DNA of 39,899 nucleotides from Candidatus Caenarcanales bacterium (GCA_947459525.1 CANHDW010000007.1:1-39899), one strand, 5' to 3'; shown: positions 7,932 through 16,865, counted from the stretch's first letter. Numbers and translations: made by a program. The notes: generated by a model not told the origin, from the letters alone.

Positions 7932-8988
7932 ACCGAGAAACATTCAGTAAAATCCCCGCAATAATACAGGAACTAATTAAACTACTACCACCATAACTAA
8001 CGAAAGGCAGTGTGACACCAGTAATCGGCAGTAAGCCTGTCGCTACGCCGATATTAGTAATGATCTGCACAGCCATGAGTCCTATTAACCCAATCCCCAT
8101 CATGCGTGCGAAATTATCTGGCATAGAATAGCAGATCTGCAAAGCTCTTAAAATCCATAAGAAAAAAAGTAATAATACCGCCGTGGAACCAAGGAAGCCC
8201 ATTTCTTCACAGATGATAGAGAAGATAAAATCAGCGTGGGAAACGGGGAGAGCACCAAGTTTTTGGAGTGAACCACCTAAACCCTGTCCCCAGAGCTGTC
8301 CTGCTCCGATGGCATACTGTGACTGGATTAGGTTATAACCTGAACCCAATGGGTCAGAATTAGGGTCTAGCCAGTATTTTATTCTAGCGAGTTGATAAGG
8401 TGTATTTAAAATATGAATAATAACAGCACTCGCTCCAGCACCTACTCCTAGAGCTATGAACCATAGATTTATGTTGGCTGCCAGTATTACAAAAAATATA
8501 CCAGTTGCGATAATTAAGCAGCTGCCCAAATCGGGCTGTTTTAAAGTTAGGAACATCATTGCTGAGGAGATTAAAATTGCTAGCCAAAAACCACGCTTCT
8601 CAAAAAAAGCTTTAGTGAAAAGCAGTACTGATGATATTTTGGCGAATTCAGAGACTTGCAGGTTTATAAACCCAAAGATATTTAGCCAGCGGCGCGCCCC
8701 GCCGACAACAACTCCATATTTAGCGTTAATTATTAGTAGTACTAATACTACGATAGCAATAGGCAGAGTGTATTTTTGCCACCATTTAAAATGCGAAAAG
8801 CTTACGGTGAGCATCAGAGGAATACCAAAGGACACATAAATTGCTTGTTTCCAGATAAAAGTCCATGCAGATTCAGTGTAGTGATAGGATTCACTCCAAG
8901 AAGCACTCGAAACGAAAACAAAGCCAAGCAGAACAATGGCTATACTTAAAGTCATTAAAGGCTGATCAACTTTAGAAATATTCTTCAC
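7915..8988 (-). CDS. ftsW: Lipid II polymerase FtsW (SEDS family)
   Basis: A 357-residue polytopic membrane protein with about ten hydrophobic segments and SEDS landmarks: GARRWLNIFGFINLQVSEFAKIS, GSGYNLIQSQYAIGAGQLWGQGLGGS, a conserved FIFSIICEEMGFLG, and the C-terminal LPFVSYGGSSLIS. SEDS proteins polymerise lipid II with a partner class B PBP. FtsW rather than RodA is preferred because it directly follows murD, as in dcw clusters. The start is GTG at 8988, one base after the murD stop (TAAAGTG), which points to translational coupling. Its 3' end overlaps the convergent protease-kinase gene by 17 bp. Confidence 0.9.
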   Translation of the reverse strand: MKNISKVDQPLMTLSIAIVLLGFVFVSSASWSESYHYTESAWTFIWKQAIYVSFGIPLMLTVSFSHFKWWQKYTLPIAIVVLVLLIINAKYGVVVGGARRWLNIFGFINLQVSEFAKISSVLLFTKAFFEKRGFWLAILISSAMMFLTLKQPDLGSCLIIATGIFFVILAANINLWFIALGVGAGASAVIIHILNTPYQLARIKYWLDPNSDPLGSGYNLIQSQYAIGAGQLWGQGLGGSLQKLGALPVSHADFIFSIICEEMGFLGSTAVLLLFFLWILRALQICYSMPDNFARMMGIGLIGLMAVQIITNIGVATGLLPITGVTLPFVSYGGSSLISSCIIAGILLNVSRFKDWE

Positions 8989-8989
8989 T

Positions 8990-10495
8990 TTAACAATGAT
9001 AATTCATTTTTTGAAGAACAAGGTCTTTAAAGATATTTCCTCTTTCTTCAAAATTCTTAAACATATCAAAGCTAGAACTAGCTGGACAGAGTATGACTGG
9101 AATCTCTTGTGGAGAGGCGAGAGCAGCGTTAATGGCTTTTTCTAAATCTTTAACTTTAACAAAGTTCTGATAGTTTTGGGCTTTTAGTGCATCAGCGATT
9201 TTATCGCTGATTTCCCCTATTATAAATACAGCTTCAGCTCTTTCTGTAAGCACTTTAATAAGTTCATGAAGATCTAAACCTTTATCTTTACCGCCGACTA
9301 TTGCGATACATTTGTCAAAGGCTGTTAATGACTTAATCGCAGATTCTGGATTAGTCGCTTTACTATCATTGTAGAAATCTTTACCATTAATCTTTGCGAC
9401 GAATTCTAGTCTGTGTTCTACGGGCTTGAAAGATTGAAGCTTTGTTATAAATTCAGCGTTTGCTACATCTGTAAAATCTGAACAGGCAAGTAGCGAGGAT
9501 AAAACATTTGAATAATTATGATTACCTTTGAGCTGTATAGAATCTATGCAGCAGATTTTTTTGATTTTCCCTTTTAATCTTAAATTAAAAAAATCATCGT
9601 GCAGAAATGCGACGTCGAATTCATTTAATTCAGGCTTTTCACTTAAATTAATTGTAGAGGAAAAGAATTTAATCCTAGAGAGAATTTTCTTAGAAGCAGT
9701 TTCTTCACCTTTATCACTAGGCTCCTCTAGAGGAGCTTGGTTAAGAATATTTTTTTCAGCATTAAATTCACGAGCGAGTTCTAGTAAATAAGGATCGTCA
9801 TAATTAAAAATAAGGCTATTTTCATAATCACTAGATAGGTTAAATAGTTTTTTCTTGCTAGTCTTATATTCATCCATATTGCGGTGCCAGTCTAGGTGAT
9901 CTTCTGTGAGATTTAAATAAATGGCAGCTTGCGCTGGAAATCTTTCGAGGATAGACTGTTTAGAATAAAATAGCTGAAAAGAACTTACTTCTAGAACTGC
10001 GACATTAGCTCTGCTATAGCTCCAGAAATCTAAGAAAGGTGTACCATTGTTTCCAACAGCTTTAGTCCCAAGTAAATGAGCAGTTAGCTCACTAGTAGTG
10101 GTTTTCCCGTTAGTACCAGTGACCGCGATGTATCTGACGGCGTTTACAGTGGTCTCTAAATCCTGTAACTTAGTAATAAATAAATCTAAATCTGTCAGGT
10201 AATTAATTCGGTCTTGTTCTACTAGCTTACAGATATGCTGAATAATTTCGGTGTCAGGCTGAAAACCTGGACTAATAGCGACTATGCTTACATCATCTAG
10301 GAGACTGATGTCTTGAGTGCCGAAATGAAATTTAACACCTTCTTGAGTTAGAAAGTCAATCTGTGACTTCAATGCTTGAAAACTATTTCTCTCTTTCTGT
10401 TCTATCACTGTGATGTCATAGAGTTCATCATCTAGCGCATGTCTGATTAAAGAGAATGCTGTTTTTCCTAAGCCGAGTATTGCTATTCTATCCAT
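8990..10495 (-). CDS. murD: UDP-N-acetylmuramoylalanine-D-glutamate ligase
   Basis: MurD adds D-glutamate to UDP-MurNAc-L-Ala in cytoplasmic peptidoglycan precursor synthesis. The 501-residue product has an N-terminal Rossmann segment (IAILGLGKTAFS), the ATP loop GTNGKTTT at about 127-134, EVSSFQL, NLTEDHLDWHRNMDEY, GNHNYSN, EHRLEFV with NDSKATNPES, and the C-terminal PASSSFDMFKNFEERG. The longest frame begins at 10549, but its first 18 residues overlap the upstream phosphatase gene. The ATG at 10495, 8 bases after that stop, gives the normal MurD N-terminus (MDRIAILGLG). It is some 50-60 residues longer than typical; extra length sits around NQAPLEEPSDKGEETASK, a loop whose DNA contains a perfect palindrome. 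Confidence 0.93.
   Translation of the reverse strand: MDRIAILGLGKTAFSLIRHALDDELYDITVIEQKERNSFQALKSQIDFLTQEGVKFHFGTQDISLLDDVSIVAISPGFQPDTEIIQHICKLVEQDRINYLTDLDLFITKLQDLETTVNAVRYIAVTGTNGKTTTSELTAHLLGTKAVGNNGTPFLDFWSYSRANVAVLEVSSFQLFYSKQSILERFPAQAAIYLNLTEDHLDWHRNMDEYKTSKKKLFNLSSDYENSLIFNYDDPYLLELAREFNAEKNILNQAPLEEPSDKGEETASKKILSRIKFFSSTINLSEKPELNEFDVAFLHDDFFNLRLKGKIKKICCIDSIQLKGNHNYSNVLSSLLACSDFTDVANAEFITKLQSFKPVEHRLEFVAKINGKDFYNDSKATNPESAIKSLTAFDKCIAIVGGKDKGLDLHELIKVLTERAEAVFIIGEISDKIADALKAQNYQNFVKVKDLEKAINAALASPQEIPVILCPASSSFDMFKNFEERGNIFKDLVLQKMNYHC
9721..9736. repeat. 16-bp perfect palindrome in a murD loop
   Basis: GCTCCTCTAGAGGAGC is fully self-complementary and codes for the PLEEP part of a nonconserved loop. 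It is not related in sequence to the dispersed NAE repeat. It may be a remnant of another small insertion, or chance. Confidence 0.5.
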
Positions 10496-10503
10496 GAAAT
10501 TTT

Positions 10504-12915
10504 TTACCAGTAAAAAAAGAGACCCATATGGTTGCCGAGGTAGTTCCATGTAATTTTATCAAAAATTTCTTTAAGAAGCGGAATTCCTCTGCCACCTTCA
10601 CTTTCAGTACTAACTTCATCGATACTCATATGTTTATGTCTTTGCCAATTAAACCCTTTCCCTGGGTCTATCATAACGATTTTCAGTGAGCCATCTTTAA
10701 TTTCATAACCGACTTGAACATGAGCTTCTCCAGAGTTCCTGACACCATATTGGGCTACATTTGCGAAGGCTTCAGTAAGACCGAGTCTTAAGATTAATCC
10801 ACTTTGCTCTGAGAGTCCATGGATTTTGCAGTCATCGATTAAGGCTTTTATATAATTATCACAGTTTTGATAATTGGTCATGTCGACTGCTTCTAATTTA
10901 AATTCTTTTTGTTCTATGCAGAGTAATAGTCTATCGTCTGTGACTTCACTGTCTCCGACTCTTTTGTTTAATTGTTGATTTAATCCTTCAGTGATTTGTT
11001 TAACGCTTTTATCAGTCATAGATTGTAGAGAGTCTAACATCCAGTCTTCATTGTTATTACTTGGGCTAATAAGAGTCTGTTCCATAAAGCCATCTGTGAA
11101 AAGTATGAGCTTGTCTTTCGGCGATAATTGAATAGTTTGCCTCTGGTAATAAGCTTCTAGGTCTCTAGGATCTATTAAGCCAAGTGGTACACCAGTAGGC
11201 TCATCGGCTGAAAGCATAGTGGCTTTACCATCTTTTATGACATAAGGCTTCAGGTGGCCAGCATTAGTATAAGCTAGTTCTCCAGTATGCAAATTAAAAA
11301 CTCCGTACCAAGCGGTTGCATAAAAATCAGAATTATTGCTTTGGGCGAGCAGTGAGTCACATAAAAAAGATATAACTTTTTCTGGAGCCCAGGCTAGTGA
11401 AGAGTTTTCGATAATCGCATTAAACTGTCCTAGAATATAACCAGTAAGCAGGGCTGCAGCTGGACCTTTACCTGATACATCGCCGATTAAAACTCCGACT
11501 ACATCTGGTGAAAGCTCTGAAACCCAGTAGAAATCACCAGACACATTGCTGTGCGGCTTATATAGTACAGAAATATTCATAGAGGTGTTTAAAATGTCAC
11601 CACCGATAAGTGAGCTTTGCACCCTTGCTGCTTGTTTTAATTCACGTGAAAGCCTGCCCTGATAAGCATTTAACTGCTCGTAAATTTCTGACTGCGTCAT
11701 CGCCACTATAACCTGACTAGCAGCTGATTCTACGAATGTCACTTCATCTTCAGTCCATGTTCGAGGAAATAGAGACTGAAAGACTATCCAGCCTCTTAAT
11801 TCACCTTGAGCGAAAAGTGGCGTAGCCAGTGCCGATCTCGCCCCAGAGTTTATGAGCTCTTGTTTTTCTTCATCATTTAATTTTTGTAAATTTTCGGTTG
11901 AAATCAGGTTTTCGATTATTATCGTCGCGTAGATATCTTTAGTATTTAATTTATCGAGAATTAAATGCTTGCATTGCCCTGCAATATTCGGAACACCAGT
12001 AGCGCAGAATTCTTCTGAAATATGACCATTCATGAAAAGTAAACAGCGAGAGACTTTTACGGCGAAACCTAATTCATTAACTGTTCTTGAGAGTATATCC
12101 TTGAGATTTAAGCTTGAGCGAATTTGGCTAGTCAGGCTATTTAAGAGTTCTGCTTGTTTAGTCCTTTCATGTGATTTTTTAAACAGCCGTGCTCTTTCTA
12201 TAGCTGTCATTAATGGATAAGAGATGGCTTGTAGTAACTGAATATCATTATCTTGCCAGTCATTATGCCTTGAACAGTCTTGTAAATAAATCAAGCCTAA
12301 GACTTCGTTTCTGAGTAATAGAGGTACTGAAAGAAAAGAGAAAACATCATCTAAGAAATGATTAGAGTATTCACGGTTTATTTCTTCAAATTGTAGAGGT
12401 CTTTTGCATCTGAGTATCCGGAAGAAAAATTCATCTCGCTTTAGTAAGTTATATTCTAAGTTACGTCCATGCTCGTCTTCACAGAACTCTACGACTTGAA
12501 ATTTATTACCTTGTAAAAAAACTATCCCGCAGCGACTCACTTTAAAGAATTTAGCCATCTGTTTAGTTAAATATTTCAGTATATGAGTGATGTTAAGTGA
12601 GCTGTTAACTTTTTCTACCCACTGATTTAAAAGCCTTTCTCTTTCAGCAAGAGCATGAGCAGACTGTCTTTCCTGCATTAAAGCGAAGGTGGTGTTCTGT
12701 AAATATAGGGATAGCCTTTCAGTTTCAGCTAAGGTTTTTTCCATCATTGCAGTTTTTTCTGCATTCAATAATCGCTCTTCTTCAAGCTGTTTAGCGAGGC
12801 TTTCAAGCTGTGCCTGTAATTCATCTAGAGACCCATGCACAACTCCGTTCTCTGCGTTTTTGTAATCGGTCTCTTTTATATTATCTGCGTCAGTGGTTTT
12901 AGAATTATCTCTCAC
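10504..12915 (-). CDS. RsbU-type PP2C phosphatase with GAF domains and fused RsbW-type kinase domain
   Basis: This 803-residue regulator has, in order: a short tail carrying an NAE repeat peptide (residues 19-30), a coiled coil (about 30-90), two GAF sensor domains (about 95-245 and 255-420), a SpoIIE/RsbU PP2C-type phosphatase (about 455-680; SGDFYWV, IGDVSGKGPAAAL, LFTDGFME) and a GHKL ATPase of the anti-sigma type (about 685-803; LTEAFANVAQYG, IDPGKGFNW, EGGRGIPLL). In partner switching the phosphatase dephosphorylates a STAS antagonist and the GHKL kinase phosphorylates it. Here both opposing activities are in one chain, next to a STAS gene. The start is GTG at 12915, one base after the STAS stop. 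The output target is unknown; no sigma factor is nearby. Confidence 0.88.
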   Translation of the reverse strand: MRDNSKTTDADNIKETDYKNAENGVVHGSLDELQAQLESLAKQLEEERLLNAEKTAMMEKTLAETERLSLYLQNTTFALMQERQSAHALAERERLLNQWVEKVNSSLNITHILKYLTKQMAKFFKVSRCGIVFLQGNKFQVVEFCEDEHGRNLEYNLLKRDEFFFRILRCKRPLQFEEINREYSNHFLDDVFSFLSVPLLLRNEVLGLIYLQDCSRHNDWQDNDIQLLQAISYPLMTAIERARLFKKSHERTKQAELLNSLTSQIRSSLNLKDILSRTVNELGFAVKVSRCLLFMNGHISEEFCATGVPNIAGQCKHLILDKLNTKDIYATIIIENLISTENLQKLNDEEKQELINSGARSALATPLFAQGELRGWIVFQSLFPRTWTEDEVTFVESAASQVIVAMTQSEIYEQLNAYQGRLSRELKQAARVQSSLIGGDILNTSMNISVLYKPHSNVSGDFYWVSELSPDVVGVLIGDVSGKGPAAALLTGYILGQFNAIIENSSLAWAPEKVISFLCDSLLAQSNNSDFYATAWYGVFNLHTGELAYTNAGHLKPYVIKDGKATMLSADEPTGVPLGLIDPRDLEAYYQRQTIQLSPKDKLILFTDGFMEQTLISPSNNNEDWMLDSLQSMTDKSVKQITEGLNQQLNKRVGDSEVTDDRLLLCIEQKEFKLEAVDMTNYQNCDNYIKALIDDCKIHGLSEQSGLILRLGLTEAFANVAQYGVRNSGEAHVQVGYEIKDGSLKIVMIDPGKGFNWQRHKHMSIDEVSTESEGGRGIPLLKEIFDKITWNYLGNHMGLFFYW
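12828..12873 (-). repeat. Dispersed NAE repeat, copy 2 (inside the rsbU-like gene)
   Basis: On the coding strand, AAAAACGCAGAGAACGGAGTT is followed by GTGCATGGGTCTC; the run is split here only for length. The outer arms GAGACC (12828-12833) and GGTCTC (12868-12873) are exact complements, giving a 46-bp hairpin-capable unit. It encodes KNAENGVVHGSL at residues 19-30, ahead of the coiled coil. Confidence 0.7.
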
Positions 12916-12916
12916 T

Positions 12917-13246
12917 TTAGCTGGTTTGCGAACTAATGCTTGTTAATTGATGTAACCTTGCGATTTTTAAAAGGTTTTGAACGTGATCTACTACGTTCTG
13001 AAATTCAAGGTCCGCTCCAATGATTTTACACTCTTTCCAGAGTCTTACGAAAGAACCCATTCCCGCACTATCAATAAAATCTAATCTTTTACAATCTATG
13101 GTTACCTTACTCTGTTCTTTTAAATAGGGTAAAATAGTGTCCTTAAATTTTTCAGCTTCGCTGTAAAGTAATTGCCCGCCCACCTCAATTTCAAGATGTT
13201 TTTCTTCATTCCGGACAATTTCTAATTCAAGCATAAGATCGTACAT
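12917..13246 (-). CDS. STAS-domain anti-sigma factor antagonist
   Basis: A 109-residue single STAS domain. The segment VTIDCKRLDFIDSAGMGSFV contains the DSxG phosphorylation site typical of SpoIIAA/RsbV proteins; the likely phosphoserine is S60. In its dephosphorylated form such a protein binds and sequesters a GHKL anti-sigma kinase. The downstream gene, one base away, encodes both a PP2C phosphatase and a GHKL kinase domain, so the two form a self-contained switch. The pair lies upstream of murD and ftsW on the same strand, so a shared transcript is likely. The gene is divergent from the amidohydrolase gene, with only 26 bp between starts. Confidence 0.88.
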   Translation of the reverse strand: MYDLMLELEIVRNEEKHLEIEVGGQLLYSEAEKFKDTILPYLKEQSKVTIDCKRLDFIDSAGMGSFVRLWKECKIIGADLEFQNVVDHVQNLLKIARLHQLTSISSQTS

Positions 13247-13272
13247 TTTTTGTTGGTGTTAAGCTAAAAGCT

Positions 13273-14739
13273 ATGGTACTAGATCAATATACCCAGAATA
13301 TAATAATAAGGAACTCAAGAGAACTAGTCAAAAACGCTAAAATCAACTCGGAAAATGGTTATATAGCTGCTGTATCAGCTTTATCTCAAATAAATACAAC
13401 AGATAACCTAGTCAAAAAACAGATAATTTCACCAGGTTTTATAAATTTACACTCGCATCTTGCATATACGCATTTGAATTTAGAACCTAAAAATCTCTTC
13501 GCTTGGCTAAAAGATTTAATGTATAAAGTCCAAAATGAATCTTTTAATCCTATGGAGGCAAGCCTTGCTGGAGCAAGGCTTGCACTCAGTACAGGTACAA
13601 CATTTTTAATAGATAATACTTCGCATTTGGCTGCAAGCGTAAAGGCTTTTCAGAGAACTGGTTTAAGAGGAATTATCGGGCTTGAGCTATTTGGGTCTGA
13701 TCCACAGCAAGCTAAAACTATTTTAAATAAGGCGGTAGAAGAATTAAGGCTGATGATAATTAGTCTAAAAGCTGAGTTGTGTGATGAACTGCCCGAGCAG
13801 TGCCATAAAATTCAATTCGCTCTCTCACCACACTCTTTGTATAGTGTTTCTAGTGAATTAATACAAGAGGCACAAGTATTCTTGTCTAATTTATCTAAAG
13901 AGTCTCCTGTTTCTGACTTACTTCCTCTTCTATTAATGCACTTTGCAGAAGATGAGCTCGAAGAGAAATATTTTAGTGGTGTAGATTTTGGGCGTAATCA
14001 CCTTATTGGTAATGGTTTTGAAGGTTCTTTATTACATGATGAGCAGGAGCTTACGCTGATGTATGATTTCTGGGAGTCTTTTGGAGTTTTGGATTTAAAG
14101 AAGAGATATAGAAAGCAGGCTAGGTCATCGTGGGATTATTTTAAAAAATATGTACTTAGTGCAGAAAATGGAGTGAGGCCTCAGTCTCTTAAATATTTAC
14201 TAACCCATGCTATAAATCTTTCAGAGCAAGAGATTCAAGAGCTTGTTAATTATCCCGAAATTTCTTTAGTAAGCTGCCCTCGCAGTAATCAGTTTTTAAA
14301 ACACAATAATGCTCAAATCGCTCTATGGGAGAAATATGGTACGTATGAGGCTAGCGAAAATGCAGAAGGTGGAGTTGAGCATCGGTCTTATAATTATGGT
14401 TTGGGGACTGACAGCAAGGCTTCTAATTATGATTTAGATTTAAGGTCAGAGTTGAAGTTGCTGCTATCTAATCTGAAAGCAGGTTATGGCAATAAAGAGA
14501 ATGTTAAATTAACTTTTCAGAGGCAGTTTGAGCTATTAACTAGCTCTGCTGCTAAAGCTATCGGCATAGATGATAAGATCGGCAGCCTAGAAGAAGCTAA
14601 GTATGCTGATTACGTGGTTTTTGAAGTGATGGATGATAATTTAGATCTGGATTCAGTAGATCCTTATGCTTTAATTTTAGATGGAGAGAAGACTCGGGTT
14701 AAAGACGTTTATGTCGGGGGTGATTTAATCTCTATTTAA
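13273..14739 (+). CDS. Amidohydrolase of the TRZ/ATZ (chlorohydrolase/deaminase) family
   Basis: A 488-residue metal-dependent hydrolase. Visible features are PGFINLHSHLAYTHL with the HxH metal ligands H60 and H62, FALSPHSLYSVS, HFAEDELEEKYF, the histidine in LLTHAINLSEQEIQEL, SCPRSNQFL, and the late aspartate in LGTDSKASNYDLDLRSE. A C-terminal composite domain follows (IGSLEEAKYADYVVFE). Family members deaminate or dechlorinate nucleobase-like substrates; some are aminodeoxyfutalosine deaminases of menaquinone synthesis, but the substrate cannot be read from sequence. Two copies of the dispersed repeat lie in it (residues near 296-305 and 361-371), between the conserved motifs. No convincing ribosome site precedes the ATG. 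The 3' end overlaps convergent fliI by 8 bp. Confidence 0.85.
   Translation: MVLDQYTQNIIIRNSRELVKNAKINSENGYIAAVSALSQINTTDNLVKKQIISPGFINLHSHLAYTHLNLEPKNLFAWLKDLMYKVQNESFNPMEASLAGARLALSTGTTFLIDNTSHLAASVKAFQRTGLRGIIGLELFGSDPQQAKTILNKAVEELRLMIISLKAELCDELPEQCHKIQFALSPHSLYSVSSELIQEAQVFLSNLSKESPVSDLLPLLLMHFAEDELEEKYFSGVDFGRNHLIGNGFEGSLLHDEQELTLMYDFWESFGVLDLKKRYRKQARSSWDYFKKYVLSAENGVRPQSLKYLLTHAINLSEQEIQELVNYPEISLVSCPRSNQFLKHNNAQIALWEKYGTYEASENAEGGVEHRSYNYGLGTDSKASNYDLDLRSELKLLLSNLKAGYGNKENVKLTFQRQFELLTSSAAKAIGIDDKIGSLEEAKYADYVVFEVMDDNLDLDSVDPYALILDGEKTRVKDVYVGGDLISI
14156..14188 (+). repeat. Dispersed NAE repeat, copy 3 (amidohydrolase, degenerate)
   Basis: AGTGCAGAAAATGGAGTGAG followed by GCCTCAGTCTC. 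It shares GCAGAA, GGAGT and the AGTC-type tail with the other copies and is read in the same frame (SAENGVRPQSL, residues 296-306). The arms pair only weakly. Part of this peptide may be native sequence, so this is one of the least certain copies. Confidence 0.45.
14344..14392 (+). repeat. Dispersed NAE repeat, copy 4 (amidohydrolase)
   Basis: GCGAAAATGCAGAAGGTGGA followed by GTTGAGCATCGGTCT. The part GGAGTTGAGCATCGGTCT matches copy 2 at 16 of 18 bases. Outer arms TATGAGGCT (14344-14352) and GGTCTTATA (14384-14392) form nine pairs, three of them G-U, so the RNA could form a hairpin. It encodes SENAEGGVEHRS (residues 361-372). Confidence 0.65.
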
Positions 14740-16039
14740 CAGCCTGCAACAACTGTAACAATTCTTCATAACTAGTATAATCTTCAGTTTTCTGTTTAAG
14801 AATATTATTAATTTTATCTATCGCTGCTACCGCCTTATCTATGGCGGGGTTATTACCTCGCTGATAAGCCCCAATGTTAATAAGATCTTTAGCGTCTTCA
14901 TAGCTTGCCATGTAGGTACGAAGAAGGCTGGCTGCTTCTTTATGCTCTGGGGTGACTATACTGCCCATAACTCTGCTCACTGATTGAAGTACATCTATGG
15001 CTGGGAAATGATTTTTATGAGCTAGTTTGCGTGAAAGTACTATGTGACCATCGAGGACGCCTCTAGCAAGGTCACTGATAGGCTCATTCATATCATCACC
15101 TTCGACTAGGACGGTATAGAGGGCTGTGATACTACCTTTTTCACCAGTGCCGCTTCTTTCTAATAGTCTTGGGATTAATGAAAATACACTAGGTGTGTAA
15201 CCTCTAGTCGCAGGTGGCTCGCCTACTGCTAGTCCTATTTCTCGTTGGGCTAATGCTACACGTGTAACACTATCTAGCATTAGTAAAACATTTTTCCCTT
15301 CTACGTCTCTAAAATATTCTGCTATAGAGTGAGCGAATAGAGCTGCTTTTACTCTGATTAAGCTAGGTTGGTCTCCTGTAGCTACTACTACTACTGATTT
15401 TTTTAAACCTTCCTCTCCTAAGCTTTCTTCGATAAATTCTCTTACTTCTCTGCCTCGCTCACCAATAAGGGCGATGACGTTAATATCGGCATCTGCGTTT
15501 TTTGCGATCATGCCCATAAGGGTACTCTTACCTACGCCTGAACCAGCGAAGATCCCCATACGCTGGCCCTTACCACAGGATAAGAAACCATCTAATGCCC
15601 TAACCCCAAAGAACATCTGTTCTTCAATACGGCTCTTTTTTAGAGGATTTAAAGTCTTAGCTGGCCATTGCGTAGCGGTGTGTTCAGCTCTAAGTTTAAT
15701 TCCTTCGTCGAGTGGTTCACCGAAAGCATCTAAAATTCTGCCTTTTAGCCGAGGTCCTACTTTAATGGAAACTTGTTTTCCAGTAGGCACTACTTCTGCT
15801 CCCATTTTAAGTTCTTGAACTTCGCCAAGTGGCATTAATAGTGTGTAATTGTCTCTGAAGCCTACTACCTCGGTTTTCAGGTAATTATTTCTTGATTTAA
15901 TTAGGCATAATTCGCCGAGTTCCACTATTAGTCCGTCCGCTTCGATAGTTAAGCCTATAATTTTAGAAACCTTTCCTAGTGTGCGGACTTGAGAGCAGTC
16001 TTTTAAATCATTTTTTAATTCAGGAAAATTTAGTTTCAT
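14732..16039 (-). CDS. fliI: Flagellum-specific export ATPase FliI
   Basis: FliI is the hexameric ATPase at the cytoplasmic base of the flagellar type III export apparatus. The 435-residue product has the normal length, with Walker A AGSGVGKST (residues 165-173), VALIGERGREVREF, Walker B-containing VLLMLDSVTRVALAQREIGL, and GEPPATRGYTPSVFSLIPRL. The TALYTVLVEGDDMNEPISD block is typical of type III ATPases rather than F1 beta or Rho. It follows fliH by 35 bp with a purine-rich AAGAGAA before the ATG. It is the last gene of the flagellar run and overlaps the convergent amidohydrolase end by 8 bp. Confidence 0.95.
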   Translation of the reverse strand: MKLNFPELKNDLKDCSQVRTLGKVSKIIGLTIEADGLIVELGELCLIKSRNNYLKTEVVGFRDNYTLLMPLGEVQELKMGAEVVPTGKQVSIKVGPRLKGRILDAFGEPLDEGIKLRAEHTATQWPAKTLNPLKKSRIEEQMFFGVRALDGFLSCGKGQRMGIFAGSGVGKSTLMGMIAKNADADINVIALIGERGREVREFIEESLGEEGLKKSVVVVATGDQPSLIRVKAALFAHSIAEYFRDVEGKNVLLMLDSVTRVALAQREIGLAVGEPPATRGYTPSVFSLIPRLLERSGTGEKGSITALYTVLVEGDDMNEPISDLARGVLDGHIVLSRKLAHKNHFPAIDVLQSVSRVMGSIVTPEHKEAASLLRTYMASYEDAKDLINIGAYQRGNNPAIDKAVAAIDKINNILKQKTEDYTSYEELLQLLQAVK

Positions 16040-16074
16040 ATGCTTATTCTCTTCTTTACTTAAGGCTTTTAAGC

Positions 16075-16860
16075 TTAAATATCCTCTGTTTCTGTCTTAA
16101 GTTTTATTTCTTCAGCTTTAAAGATACGCTTCTGTTTTAAATTCTCAGCGAGAGCGTTTATTTGGGCTGCTAATCTGAAATCTAACCTTTCTTTTTTACT
16201 TTCGACGATTAAATCCCCATCTTTAAGAGCAGAGTCTGCCACGATAACTAAATTTTCTAAGTCTGGAAATTTGCTTAGAATAGTTTTTTTTACTTTGTTT
16301 AAATGTAGAGCAGTTTCTGGGGGGAGGAATAGGCTGACATCTTGCTTGTAGTTCAATTCTGAGATAGCAGTTTTTACCATACCGAGCATAGACTCTTTAT
16401 CTAGAGAGAGTTCTTTACCAATAATTTTCTCGGCTAAAATGAAAATAAAATCTAATACACTGTTTTCTTCATCTTCTAAGGCTTCACGTTTTTCTTGTTC
16501 AAGAGAGTTTAGAATGTTTGCACTGTTTGAAAGTATAGTGCTGAATTTCTCATGTATTGTGTTAGTTGCATCCTGCTCACCTTTTTCAAAACCTTCATTG
16601 TAGGCGGTATCTCGTATAAATTGCTCTTCTTCTCTTGCACGAGTAATGATTGCTTCAGCTTCAGCTTCAGCTTTGTCTGTAGCTTGTTGTAAATATCTTC
16701 TAGCTTTAATCTCCGCTTCAGTGATTCTTTCTCTTAAAATTTGCTCTTTAGTCGGTAGATCTTTTATCTCGTCATCACTTACACCACCGATAACGACTGG
16801 TTTAGACTGAGATTCCAGCTTATTAGAAAAAACTTTTTTTCTTTTATCGTTTAAATTCAA
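16075..16860 (-). CDS. fliH: Flagellar assembly protein FliH
   Basis: FliH binds and regulates FliI and links it to the export gate and C ring. The 261-residue protein has the expected organisation: a charged N-terminus, a long Ala/Glu-rich coiled coil (EAEIKARRYLQQATDKAEAE onward), then a C-terminal domain with the family pattern FILAEKIIGKEL, LFLPPETALHLN and DGDLIVESKKERLDFRLAAQ. It starts with TTG at 16860; AGGAAC lies upstream at the end of fliF. The position directly upstream of fliI supports the call. Related type III proteins include SctL and the V-ATPase E subunit, but the setting is flagellar. Confidence 0.88.
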   Translation of the reverse strand: MNLNDKRKKVFSNKLESQSKPVVIGGVSDDEIKDLPTKEQILRERITEAEIKARRYLQQATDKAEAEAEAIITRAREEEQFIRDTAYNEGFEKGEQDATNTIHEKFSTILSNSANILNSLEQEKREALEDEENSVLDFIFILAEKIIGKELSLDKESMLGMVKTAISELNYKQDVSLFLPPETALHLNKVKKTILSKFPDLENLVIVADSALKDGDLIVESKKERLDFRLAAQINALAENLKQKRIFKAEEIKLKTETEDI

Positions 16861-16865
16861 TTAAT

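Noticed and set aside
8456-8839. Plus-strand frame inside ftsW (and similar frames opposite murD, fliI, fliF, purH and nuoN)
   Set aside because: Shadows of well-supported genes on the other strand; no motifs or ribosome sites.
9601-9612. GCAGAAATGCGA in murD as a repeat copy
   Set aside because: Only the first bases match, it is antisense to the gene, and the protein there looks native; the same 12-mer occurs at 21241 in mtnA over the conserved SANGD motif, so it is chance plus codon use.
10496-10549. Longest murD frame starting at 10549
   Set aside because: The extra 18 residues overlap the preceding phosphatase gene and do not belong to the MurD fold; ATG 10495 gives the standard N-terminus.
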